Shown piece by piece: positions 1-7,620 of a stretch of DNA of 64,000 nt. The notes beneath the pieces were generated by a model that did no database searches, was not told the DNA's origin, and worked only from the letters and a program-made list of their open reading frames with translations. The DNA comes from Seinonella peptonophila. GTDB taxonomy: Bacteria > Bacillota > Bacilli > Thermoactinomycetales > Thermoactinomycetaceae. The translations under genes and the position numbers were made by a program. The stretch is taken from NCBI RefSeq assembly GCF_900129355.1, contig NZ_FQVL01000002.1:454149-518148 (forward strand), read 5' to 3'. The stretch's first letter is position 1. The number at the start of each line of letters is the position of its first letter.

Positions 1-241
1 CAGGTGCATGGACGACATTAGGTGTACAGACACTAACTGCATCTAAAGATTCTCTTTCAAGCATTTCATGATAATCTTGATAAGCTACTCCACCATATTG
101 ATCTGCTGCTTCTTGCGCTCGCTCGATCACAGTATCACAAAAGGCGACCAGCTCAACTTGTGGTTGAAGAGCGTACTCTACTATATGGCGGTGCTTTGCG
201 ATACTGCCACATCCGATTACACCTACTCGAATCTTTGTCAA
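1..241 (-). CDS. Gfo/Idh/MocA family oxidoreductase (3' end outside window)
   Basis: Only the first 80 codons are present; the rest lies beyond base 1. The protein opens with a Rossmann dinucleotide-binding motif (VGVIGCGSIAKHRH), has the acidic end of beta-strand 2 (AFCD) and the SVCTPNVVHAP stretch seen in NAD(P)-dependent Gfo/Idh/MocA sugar or inositol dehydrogenases. A TTG at 241 follows a GGGGGAG ribosome site. An in-frame ATG at 262 overlaps the stop of the preceding isomerase gene (TGATG) and would add seven residues, so translational coupling from there is the alternative. With the upstream TIM-barrel isomerase it looks like a sugar or polyol catabolic operon. The substrate cannot be told from the sequence. 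Confidence 0.85.
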   Translation of the reverse strand, partial: MTKIRVGVIGCGSIAKHRHIVEYALQPQVELVAFCDTVIERAQEAADQYGGVAYQDYHEMLERESLDAVSVCTPNVVHAP

Positions 242-261
242 AACTTCTCCCCCGTTCTTCA

Positions 262-1233
262 TCAATCATTCCACCAAATATCGCCTAAATCTTCACGTGG
301 AAGCACCTGCTCTAAATTTTGCACTGCTTTTTGAAAGCCTTCTTCGATAGAAAGGAGAGCATCTTCATGTTCAATGCTGACTACATAATCATAACCGACT
401 AATCGAAGCGCACCCAATATATCCGCCCAATCTTTCAATCCATGTCCAAAACCAACTGTTCGAAACTGCCAAGCGCGACTTGACAAGTTTGTGAATGGCT
501 GTACATCGGTCAAGCCATACATATTCACATTGTCTTGATCAATTTGGGTATCTTTTGCATGGAAGTGATGAATGGCATTCTCTTTACCTAAAATTTTAAT
601 GGCTGCAACTGGATCAATACCTTGCCACCACATATGACTTGGATCAAGATTTGCACCAATCGATTCCCCTACTGCTTCACGCAGTTTTAACATCGTATAA
701 GGAGTATGAACAGAGAAGCCTCCATGAAGCTCAATCCCTACTTTCACTCCATGCTTTTCAACAAAAGTACTCATCTCTTTCCAATAAGGAATAATCTTGT
801 TCTCCCACTGCCAATCAGCAAGATCTCGGTACTCTGGTGGCCAAGGCAAGGTTGGCCAACTTGGATGCTTTGATGATTCATCTGCCCCAGGAATACCTGA
901 GAATGTATTTACTACAGGTACTTCAAGTAATTCAGCTAATTGTACTGTTTTGGTAAAGGTCTCATGTGATTCTTTTGCGAATTTTTGATCTGGAGAAATG
1001 GGGTTTCCATGACAGCTTAATGCACTAATCATTAGACCGCGTTCATCTATTGCTTTTTTAAATGCTTTTCGTTTACTTGTATCTTCTAATAATTCATCGA
1101 CATGACAATGAGCATTCCCTGGATAGCAACCTGTTCCAATTTCAACTGCATCTAATCCAGATTCTTTTACATAGTCGAGCATTTCCTCAAACGGCTTCTC
1201 ACTGAACAAGACAGTAAAAATACCTAGCTTCAT
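262..1233 (-). CDS. sugar phosphate isomerase/epimerase (AP endonuclease 2-like TIM barrel)
   Basis: The 323-residue protein starts MKLGIFTVLFSEKPFEEML and continues with GLDAVEIGTG, the usual beginning of the xylose-isomerase-like TIM barrel family that includes IolE and IolI. Candidate metal ligands of that family are visible: E in VGIELHGG, H in NLDPSHMWW, H in HHFHAKD and E near the C-terminus in VSIEHED. The family isomerises or epimerises keto-sugars and inositol derivatives; the exact substrate is unknown. An AAGGGGG ribosome site precedes the ATG. The gene sits directly upstream of the oxidoreductase, whose possible ATG overlaps this stop codon, so they are very likely co-transcribed. 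A catabolite-repression-like site lies about 60 bp upstream. Confidence 0.85.
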   Translation of the reverse strand: MKLGIFTVLFSEKPFEEMLDYVKESGLDAVEIGTGCYPGNAHCHVDELLEDTSKRKAFKKAIDERGLMISALSCHGNPISPDQKFAKESHETFTKTVQLAELLEVPVVNTFSGIPGADESSKHPSWPTLPWPPEYRDLADWQWENKIIPYWKEMSTFVEKHGVKVGIELHGGFSVHTPYTMLKLREAVGESIGANLDPSHMWWQGIDPVAAIKILGKENAIHHFHAKDTQIDQDNVNMYGLTDVQPFTNLSSRAWQFRTVGFGHGLKDWADILGALRLVGYDYVVSIEHEDALLSIEEGFQKAVQNLEQVLPREDLGDIWWND

Positions 1234-1560
1234 TTCTTTTCCCCCTTGATTTCTTTAATTTTTAACGAAAAAGCAAGCAGATTAGCAGAGATTGAAAGCG
1301 GTCCCATCTGAAAAGTCGGCATTTTCTCTCCCACCAGAATTTTGGGCAACCGATTATGTATCGATCATCCACCCTAAATGAGGATAATCGAAATAAAGTT
1401 GCAACGCAATCATTCGTGAAAAGAGTTAAAAAACAGATATTTGCCCAGTTTGCATAATGGGAGCCACCTTTTTATTTACCATCCTTTTATCCCATCAAAA
1501 CTTTATTTTTTTCGATATAATAGAGTTCAATATTTAGCTGATAAGGGATGACATGATTTT
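1234..1560. promoter_or_regulatory. divergent intergenic region between isomerase and trmB
   Basis: This 327 bp region holds the promoters of the two divergent genes and no credible ORF. A TATAAT at 1516-1521 lies about 40 bp upstream of the trmB ATG. On the isomerase side, TTGAAAGCGGTCCCAT at 1292-1307 matches the CcpA cre consensus WTGNAARCGNWWWCA apart from two positions in the spacer. That would fit catabolite repression of a sugar operon, but is only a sequence match. The remainder shows nothing I can name. Confidence 0.4.
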
Positions 1561-2202
1561 ATGAGAGTACGCAGAAAACCAGCAGCCAGCGAAAAATTAA
1601 TCTCACACCAATCTGTTTATCAACCGGGTGAGATACAACCAGGAGAATGGAATCAACATTTTCCTCGATCTCTACCCCTTCATGTCGAATTAGGAACTGG
1701 GAAAGGAAAATTCCTCGTCCAAGCGGCACAAAGCAAATCAGATGTGAATTGGATTGGACTGGAACGAACAAAAGAACCATTGTTACAGGCCGTTCAAAAA
1801 GGGGAACATTTGCAGAATGTACGTTATGTATGGGCAGATGTAAAATTACTAACAGACCTATTTGCCCTAGGAGAAATAGCAAAACTTTATCTTCACTTTA
1901 GTGATCCTTGGCCAAAGTTTCGACATCGTAAACGAAGATTAACCCATCGTTTATTTTTAGACCGTTACCAACAAGTTATAGCGCCATCAGGTACAATTGC
2001 ATTGAAAACGGATAGTAAACCTCTATTTACCTTCTCATTAGCTGAATTACAAATAAGAGGTTGGAACATATTGCATGTAACAAATGACCTTCATTGGAGC
2101 AAATGGTCACAAGATAATATTACGACAGAGTATGAAGAAAAATTTACTGCAAACGGATTTCCCATCTATTATTTAGAAGCAAAACCACCCAGATTTCAGT
2201 AA
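1561..2202 (+). CDS. trmB: tRNA (guanine-N7)-methyltransferase TrmB
   Basis: TrmB methylates G46 of tRNAs using S-adenosylmethionine. The 213-residue protein has the SAM-binding motif HVELGTGKGKFL near residue 41, the NWIGLER segment, the family signature HFSDPWPKFRHRKRR around residue 112 and the C-terminal TEYEEKF motif; the length is normal for the family. The ATG is 11 bases after an AAGGGATG ribosome site and has its own TATAAT. It is a stand-alone gene that ends about 300 bp before rpsD, with the rpsD promoter in between. Confidence 0.95.
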   Translation: MRVRRKPAASEKLISHQSVYQPGEIQPGEWNQHFPRSLPLHVELGTGKGKFLVQAAQSKSDVNWIGLERTKEPLLQAVQKGEHLQNVRYVWADVKLLTDLFALGEIAKLYLHFSDPWPKFRHRKRRLTHRLFLDRYQQVIAPSGTIALKTDSKPLFTFSLAELQIRGWNILHVTNDLHWSKWSQDNITTEYEEKFTANGFPIYYLEAKPPRFQ

Positions 2203-2271
2203 GTTGATTCGTTATAACAAAATGGGAAATTCACCAATCTCTATAAAAGCTCCGTCGTTTCGCCTTCCTAC

Positions 2272-2299
2272 TTGACTTTTCGTTGTGTCCTGCTATAAT
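2272..2299 (+). promoter_or_regulatory. rpsD promoter
   Basis: TTGACT (2272-2277) and TATAAT (2294-2299) are separated by 16 bases, and the -10 is extended by TGC. This is a near-consensus SigA promoter, as expected for a ribosomal protein gene. Confidence 0.85.
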
Positions 2300-2304
2300 C
2301 TTTC

Positions 2305-2499
2305 TTCGTATGACTCAAAAGTCTCCAAGGGTTTTGAGGATAGCTAGCAAACGATAGGTGAAGGGATCACCCTCACTGGTTTGTCAATAGTGGATGCTAT
2401 TGCTTTGCCCTACTCGTCGCTATCCGGGTAAGGAAAGGTTCTACAAACCAGCACCCTGTCATTTGCCACAATATGCAAATGATGAAAGGAGCCAAACCA
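2305..2499 (+). promoter_or_regulatory. long 5' leader of rpsD, candidate S4 autoregulatory leader
   Basis: About 190 transcribed, noncoding bases lie between the rpsD promoter and its start codon. They can fold locally (GGGATCACCCTC, GCTATTGCTTT, GGTTTGTCAATAG segments). Bacillota rpsD genes commonly carry a leader bound by S4 protein, and position and length fit. I cannot confirm the consensus structure by eye. Confidence 0.45.
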
Positions 2500-3099
2500 A
2501 TGGCACGTTACAGAGGACCAGCTTGGAAGTTAAGCCGTCGACTCGGCTTTTCACTAACAGGTACAGGCAAAGAATTAAAACGCCCATTTCCACCAGGACA
2601 ACATGGACCAGGGCAACGCAAAAAATTAAGTGAGTATGGCAAGCAGCTACAAGAGAAGCAAAAATTGCGCCGTATGTATGGTTTGACAGAAAAGCAGTTC
2701 CACAATCTATACAATAAAGCGGGTAAGTTAAAAGGTATTCATGGTGAGGACTTTATGAAATTGTTAGAGTCCCGTCTTGATAATCTAGTCTATCGTGCTG
2801 GTTATGCACGTACTCGCGCGCAAGCTCGTCAGCTAGTTGTTCATCGTCATATCACTGTAAATGGTCAAAAAGTGGATCGACCATCTTATCACGTAAAACC
2901 AGGTGATGTGATCGGTCTACGAGAAAAGAGCCGCAATCTATCCATCATTAAGGAAGCGATTGAAGAGCGCTCCTATCTCCCTGAATACGTCACTTTTGAC
3001 GAAAATAAACTGGAAGCTGAATATGCTCGACTTCCAGAGCGTAGTGAGTTACCAACTGAAATCAATGAAACCCTGATCGTTGAGTACTACTCACGTTAA
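2500..3099 (+). CDS. rpsD: 30S ribosomal protein S4
   Basis: S4 is a primary 16S rRNA-binding protein of the 30S body. The 199-residue product begins [16 protein letters not shown], contains the [18 protein letters not shown] segment and has the S4 RNA-binding domain from about residue 90 ([20 protein letters not shown]), ending TLIVEYYSR. An in-frame ATG at 2473 exists, but the MARYRG start at 2500 follows a GGAG ribosome site and matches the family. The gene stands alone, as in Bacillus, with its own promoter, leader and terminator. Confidence 0.98.
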   Translation: MARYRGPAWKLSRRLGFSLTGTGKELKRPFPPGQHGPGQRKKLSEYGKQLQEKQKLRRMYGLTEKQFHNLYNKAGKLKGIHGEDFMKLLESRLDNLVYRAGYARTRAQARQLVVHRHITVNGQKVDRPSYHVKPGDVIGLREKSRNLSIIKEAIEERSYLPEYVTFDENKLEAEYARLPERSELPTEINETLIVEYYSR

Positions 3100-3104
3100 T
3101 CAAC

Positions 3105-3145
3105 AGAGCCTATCTAGTTATCACCTAGATAGGCTCTTAGTTTAT
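3105..3145 (+). terminator. rpsD terminator
   Basis: A perfect 13-bp stem (3105-3117 with 3125-3137) with a 7-base loop lies six bases past the rpsD stop and is followed by TAGTTTAT. The U-run is short. Confidence 0.8.
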
Positions 3146-3219
3146 AGACAACAATGGCTCCGTCAACATTTCACGCTTCGACGCAGGTTCTGGCCGCATA
3201 CAGGATGCCTCCTACTTTA

Positions 3220-4440
3220 TTACCTCCGTATACGTCGAATACGTCGTTTTCCAATCTGCACGACCATCCCATCTTTCACTGAGACTCGCGCCTCTACATC
3301 TGTATACTTCTCACCATCGATTCGCACTGCTCCTTGCTGTACTGCACGTCGTCCTTCCCCACCTGTCGCTGCGAGTCCAAGTTCTCGTAGCAAATCAATA
3401 ATCCAAACGCCTTCTGCCTTACCTGTCCATGTTTTCTCTTCAATCTGATCAGGTAAAGTACGATTTTGAAACAGTGTTTGAAAGCGCGTCGCTGCCTGCA
3501 CCGCTGCTTCCTGTGAATGATACATTCGAACCAATGTTGCGGCTAGTTTTTTCTTTACTTCCATTGGATGCAACTGATTCTTTGTTAATCCTTCTTCAAT
3601 TTGTTTACATTCTTCATTCGACAAATCAGTTGTTAAGAGAAAATATTTGTTCAAAAGTTCATCAGGTATGGACATGACCTTACCATAGATTTCATCTGCA
3701 GGTTCATCAATTCCAATGTAGTTTCCATAACTCTTACTCATCTTGCGTTCACCATCTAAACCCTCAAGCAATGGCATCGTCAATACCACTTGTTGATCTT
3801 CTAAATCAGTAAACTCCCGCTGTAGCTGACGACCCATCAAGAGATTAAAAGTTTGATCTGTACCACCGATTTCAACATCGCATTTCAATGCAACTGAATC
3901 ATAGCCCTGCATTAATGGATACAGAAACTCATGTACGCTGATTGCTTGCCCACTCTGATAACGTTTTGCAAAATCATCTCGTTCAAGCATCCGCGCAACT
4001 GTACATTTGGCTGCTAATTGCGTTACTTCCGAAAGTGAAAGTGAACTTAACCATTCACTATTATAGTGAATTTCTGTCTTTTCTCGGTCTAACACTTTAA
4101 ACAATTGCTCAACATAAGTTTCAGCATAATGATTTACCTCTTTGTGTGTTAATTGTTTCCTAGTCTGCGAGCGACCTGATGGATCACCTATTTGAGCTGT
4201 AAAATCTCCAATCACCAATTGAACAATATGACCAAATTGTTGAAAGGTACGTAGCTTCTGAAAAAGTACGGTATGACCTAGATGAATATCAGGAGCAGTT
4301 GGGTCAATTCCTAATTTTATTTTTAAAGGTTGACCCTTTTCTACTGATTGTTGTAACTTTTTATATAAGAGACCTTCTGGCAACACCTCAACAGTCCCAC
4401 GTATAATCTCTTCATATTGATTTTGTAATGGTCTTTCCAT
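3220..4440 (-). CDS. tyrS: tyrosyl-tRNA synthetase, TyrZ type (KMSKS)
   Basis: The enzyme charges tRNA-Tyr with tyrosine. The class I signatures are plain: DIHLGHTVLF as the HIGH motif and GERKMSKSYGN as the KMSKS loop. The KMSKS form marks the TyrZ lineage rather than the KFGKT lineage. GGTDQTFNLLMGRQLQ is also typical. The C-terminal S4-like RNA-binding domain ends in a basic RRIRRIRR tail. The ATG at 4440 follows AAAGGGAG; a longer reading frame upstream runs into the T-box terminator and is not real. The product is 406 residues. Expression should be controlled by the T-box just upstream. Confidence 0.96.
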   Translation of the reverse strand: MERPLQNQYEEIIRGTVEVLPEGLLYKKLQQSVEKGQPLKIKLGIDPTAPDIHLGHTVLFQKLRTFQQFGHIVQLVIGDFTAQIGDPSGRSQTRKQLTHKEVNHYAETYVEQLFKVLDREKTEIHYNSEWLSSLSLSEVTQLAAKCTVARMLERDDFAKRYQSGQAISVHEFLYPLMQGYDSVALKCDVEIGGTDQTFNLLMGRQLQREFTDLEDQQVVLTMPLLEGLDGERKMSKSYGNYIGIDEPADEIYGKVMSIPDELLNKYFLLTTDLSNEECKQIEEGLTKNQLHPMEVKKKLAATLVRMYHSQEAAVQAATRFQTLFQNRTLPDQIEEKTWTGKAEGVWIIDLLRELGLAATGGEGRRAVQQGAVRIDGEKYTDVEARVSVKDGMVVQIGKRRIRRIRR

Positions 4441-4462
4441 TGTTGATGACTCCCTTTTATAA

Positions 4463-4660
4463 AAATATAAAAAACACCTCGCCATAAAGGGACGAAGTGT
4501 TCCGCGGTACCACCCTTTTTGAAAATAGCAGCAAACTATTTCCTCTCATTCGATAACGGTGACAAACCGTGAACAACCGTTCAATACTCCCAAGTGTACT
4601 TCATCAATGGGACTGGCTGATTCGCAGCTACCATCAGCTCTCTGGACAGTCTTTTTCCAT
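4463..4660 (-). promoter_or_regulatory. T-box riboswitch, tyrosine specific
   Basis: On the minus strand the leader shows the Stem I element AGAGAGCTGATGG, the specifier-loop context GATGAAGTACACTTGG with TAC (Tyr) as specifier, and the T-box sequence GGGTGGTACCGCGG (plus-strand 4502-4515). A terminator stem of about 10 bp (4474-4500) followed by a T-run ends just before the tyrS ribosome site. Uncharged tRNA-Tyr should favour the antiterminator and raise tyrS expression. Confidence 0.93.
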
Positions 4661-4767
4661 ATGACTACTTACATGATCATAGTAGATAATTTATTTTCAA
4701 AGATACAGATAATTACATATAACAATATGCTATAATATTACCTTACAGCGGGGAGGTTAGCAAGTGA

Positions 4768-7149
4768 ATGAGAAGTAAAACAAATCCATTTCTGTCACTT
4801 ACCGCGCAGGTATTCAAAGGTATTGGCTATGTCCTTTATTTCTTTCTCGCGGTAAGTTTGATTGTCTCTATGGGTTCTATTGGAGTGGCTGCTGGTATGG
4901 TCTCGGCAATGACAAAAGATCAAAGAATCTATCAAAAAACGAATTTCAAAAAAGACTTGGACAGCCTTTTTCAAACAAGCTATGCATACTTCCAAAACAC
5001 TGACAAAAATGGAAACCCCGTTCGTATCGGTTCGTTTCGTTATGAGGATAATGAACGAAAACTGATCCGATCGAAAAATGAAGTAAGTCCTTTTTTGATT
5101 AATGCCTTCTTTGCCATCGAAGACAAAGATTTTTATAAGCACAATGGGATTGTGCCTCGCTCTTTGATCCGGGCTAGTTATCAACAATTGGCCGATTCAA
5201 AGGTGACAACAGGTGGTAGCACATTGACACAGCAATTGGTCAAAAATATCATCCTCAAGGACTCAAGAAAAGACCTTGATCGTAAGACGAAGGAAATTAT
5301 TCTTGCTCTTCGTCTTGAGCGAATGTACAACAAAGACCAAATCCTTGTGTATTATATGAATAGTGTCTTTTTTGGAGAAGGGGCACATGGTCGTAAGATG
5401 TATGGTGTGCAAGCAGCAGCACAAGGCCTCTTCAATAAAAATGCGAAAGATCTTGAGCTAGCACAAGCAGCATACATCGCAGGTATGGTTCAACGCCCTA
5501 ACGATCTAAATCCCTTTAGCGAAAACCCCAAGAATCTCGAGCGGGGATATAAGCGGATGAAACTAGTTCTAACCAAGATGTTAGAGCAAAAACGAATCAC
5601 GAAAGCAGAGTATAACCAAGCGATTCATTTTGACATCAAAGCGTCACTCGCCAAAGCAGATCAGTTTGACTACGCTTATCAAAAATTCCCCTATATTATG
5701 TTTGCTTTAGAAAATGCTTCTGCTGAAGCACTAATGAAAGCAGACCATCTCGATATTCAAAAATTAAGCGAACAAGGGAAATATCGTAAGACACTTGCCG
5801 AGTACAAGAAAAAGGCAGCTACAGGTGGGTATCACTTTTATACCACCATCGATGAAAACCTTTACTCGTCCATCAACAATGCAGCAACAAGAAACCTTGA
5901 TTTTCATACGCGTAACTATAAAGGCAAAAAATCAACAGAGCAACTAGGTGCAACGGTCATTAACAATAAAACAGGAGCTGTACTCGCTTTTGTACCTGGA
6001 ACGAGTGAATTTTCAAAAAACCAAAAAGACCATGCCCTAGATGTACAAAGGCAACCCGGCTCTGCGATTAAGCCATTATTAGTTTATGGTCCAGCTTTAG
6101 AAGAGGGAGTCATCTCACCTAGCTCCCAGATCATTGATGAACCTTTACGCAAAAGCGATGGATCAGGGTATTATAAAAATTCTAGTGGTAACTATCGTGG
6201 TCCAGTTGATGTGACAACCGCACTCAAACACTCTTACAATATACCCGCAATTAAAACGTTTAATGCATTGGGACACGAAAAAGGTTTTAATTATTTGCGA
6301 AAACTTGGTCTGAATCCTGATAAAAAAGATGGTGAAGCTGCAGCAATTGGTGGTATGACACACGGATTTACAGTAGAAAAAATGTCTGCTGCATTCGCCA
6401 CTTTTGCAAATCAAGGATATTACAACGAACCATATATTATCTCCAAAATTACTGATTCGAATGGTAAGGTTGTTTGGGAACATGAAACAAATCCCCAAAA
6501 AGTTTTTTCAGAACAGACAGCCTACGAGATGACAAACATGTTAAAACAAGTTGTTTCAAGCGGTACTGCAGCCTATATTAATAGCCGTCTCCCTAGTGGC
6601 TATTCAGTAGCTGGAAAAACAGGGACAACAAGTGATGAAAAAGATCTTTGGTTTGTAGGTTATACACCAGAGATTACGCTAGGTGTCTGGGGTGGATATG
6701 ATTACAACTTCCGTATGAAAAGTAATCAATATTTTACCAAACAAGCATGGGCCAATATTTTCCGTGCCGCAGTCAAAAACAAACCTGATCTGATTCCACG
6801 TAAAACAGCGTTCAAAGATCCAGGAGGTTCTTTAGAAAAAGTCTGTGGATTTGAATGTGGGAAAGTAAAAGCAGTAATCGCAAAAAAACAACAAGAAGAG
6901 ATGGAGAAAAAGAAACAAGAAGAGGCAAAAAAATTAGCAGAACAACAAAAAAATAAATCACTTAATCAGCAACCTTCAAACAATACATCAGTACCTGAAT
7001 TCCACTTCCCTAAAATAGAATTTCCCACAACAGATCAACAACCGAACCCAAATGAAGAGCAATCAAACGGACAAAATGAGCAGAATGAACAGCCTAATGA
7101 TCAGAATGGAGAAATGAATCAAGAAGATCAATATCAATCAGATGGGTAA
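4768..7149 (+). CDS. class A penicillin-binding protein (first of two tandem copies)
   Basis: This bifunctional enzyme polymerises and crosslinks peptidoglycan at the outer face of the membrane. Residues 18-45 form one membrane anchor after a short basic N-terminus. The GT51 glycosyltransferase domain has FAIEDKDFY with catalytic Glu near residue 118 and GGSTLTQQLVKN near 150. The transpeptidase domain has SAIK (S432-K435), SYN near 489 and KTGTT near 617. The tail after about residue 700 is a charged EK-rich helix then a Pro/Gln/Asn-rich low-complexity segment, probably wall-spanning. An extended -10 (TGCTATAAT, 4728-4736) and GGGGAGG precede the ATG. The next gene is a paralogue in the same orientation. 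Confidence 0.95.
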   Translation: MRSKTNPFLSLTAQVFKGIGYVLYFFLAVSLIVSMGSIGVAAGMVSAMTKDQRIYQKTNFKKDLDSLFQTSYAYFQNTDKNGNPVRIGSFRYEDNERKLIRSKNEVSPFLINAFFAIEDKDFYKHNGIVPRSLIRASYQQLADSKVTTGGSTLTQQLVKNIILKDSRKDLDRKTKEIILALRLERMYNKDQILVYYMNSVFFGEGAHGRKMYGVQAAAQGLFNKNAKDLELAQAAYIAGMVQRPNDLNPFSENPKNLERGYKRMKLVLTKMLEQKRITKAEYNQAIHFDIKASLAKADQFDYAYQKFPYIMFALENASAEALMKADHLDIQKLSEQGKYRKTLAEYKKKAATGGYHFYTTIDENLYSSINNAATRNLDFHTRNYKGKKSTEQLGATVINNKTGAVLAFVPGTSEFSKNQKDHALDVQRQPGSAIKPLLVYGPALEEGVISPSSQIIDEPLRKSDGSGYYKNSSGNYRGPVDVTTALKHSYNIPAIKTFNALGHEKGFNYLRKLGLNPDKKDGEAAAIGGMTHGFTVEKMSAAFATFANQGYYNEPYIISKITDSNGKVVWEHETNPQKVFSEQTAYEMTNMLKQVVSSGTAAYINSRLPSGYSVAGKTGTTSDEKDLWFVGYTPEITLGVWGGYDYNFRMKSNQYFTKQAWANIFRAAVKNKPDLIPRKTAFKDPGGSLEKVCGFECGKVKAVIAKKQQEEMEKKKQEEAKKLAEQQKNKSLNQQPSNNTSVPEFHFPKIEFPTTDQQPNPNEEQSNGQNEQNEQPNDQNGEMNQEDQYQSDG

Positions 7150-7154
7150 TTTTA

Positions 7155-7190
7155 CACAATCTCTAGTCAAGTACTAGAGATTGTGCTTTT
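7155..7190 (+). terminator. terminator after first PBP gene
   Basis: A 13-bp stem (7155-7167 with 7173-7185) lies six bases past the stop codon and is followed by CTTTTCC, a weak U-run. It separates the two tandem PBP genes transcriptionally. Confidence 0.75.
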
Positions 7191-7620
7191 CCATTAAAAG
7201 GTGAATGTTTTACCATTTCAGGACAACATTTCCAAAGGCAAGGCATTGTGATCCACATATTACCAATCAAATTTGTGTTTGTCAACTCATTTTCCAAAAA
7301 GCATTATCATACATATGATCAAGAATTGGATCGTTTCATTCGATAACTGTCACAAACATCTAGATACGACTTTTCTTTACATATGCTATAATAAATCTGT
7401 TTTTAATTGCCATCATTCTATCGTTCATACGAGTCGCAAAAAACCTATTGTCTTACGAAATATAGGGTGTAATCAGTTTTGTGATTGAGATCAGGAGAGA
7501 TATTTTCCTTAAACAAAATGAACGGAAGATTGTTATTAGATGAAAGAGAGGTGACACACCTGCTACAGTAGATTACTTAGGCAATGCAACAGTCCTTTCG
7601 AGTAGCAGGTCTTAGGGCTT
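7191..7620 (+). promoter_or_regulatory. promoter and long leader of second PBP gene
   Basis: This 430 bp gap holds no convincing gene. An extended -10 element TGCTATAAT ends at 7392, giving a leader of about 220 bases. Near its end a 9-bp inverted repeat (ACCTGCTAC at 7558-7566, GTAGCAGGT at 7602-7610) stops ten bases before the start codon. An 18/20 match to the tyrS T-box region (7338-7357 against 4548-4567) is also present. A 17-codon ORF at 7518-7571 has no well-placed ribosome site and I do not call it a gene. Confidence 0.5.

Noticed and set aside
7518..7571. 17-codon upstream ORF before the second PBP gene
   Set aside because: The AGGAG is about 18 bases from the ATG, too far; kept only as part of the leader.
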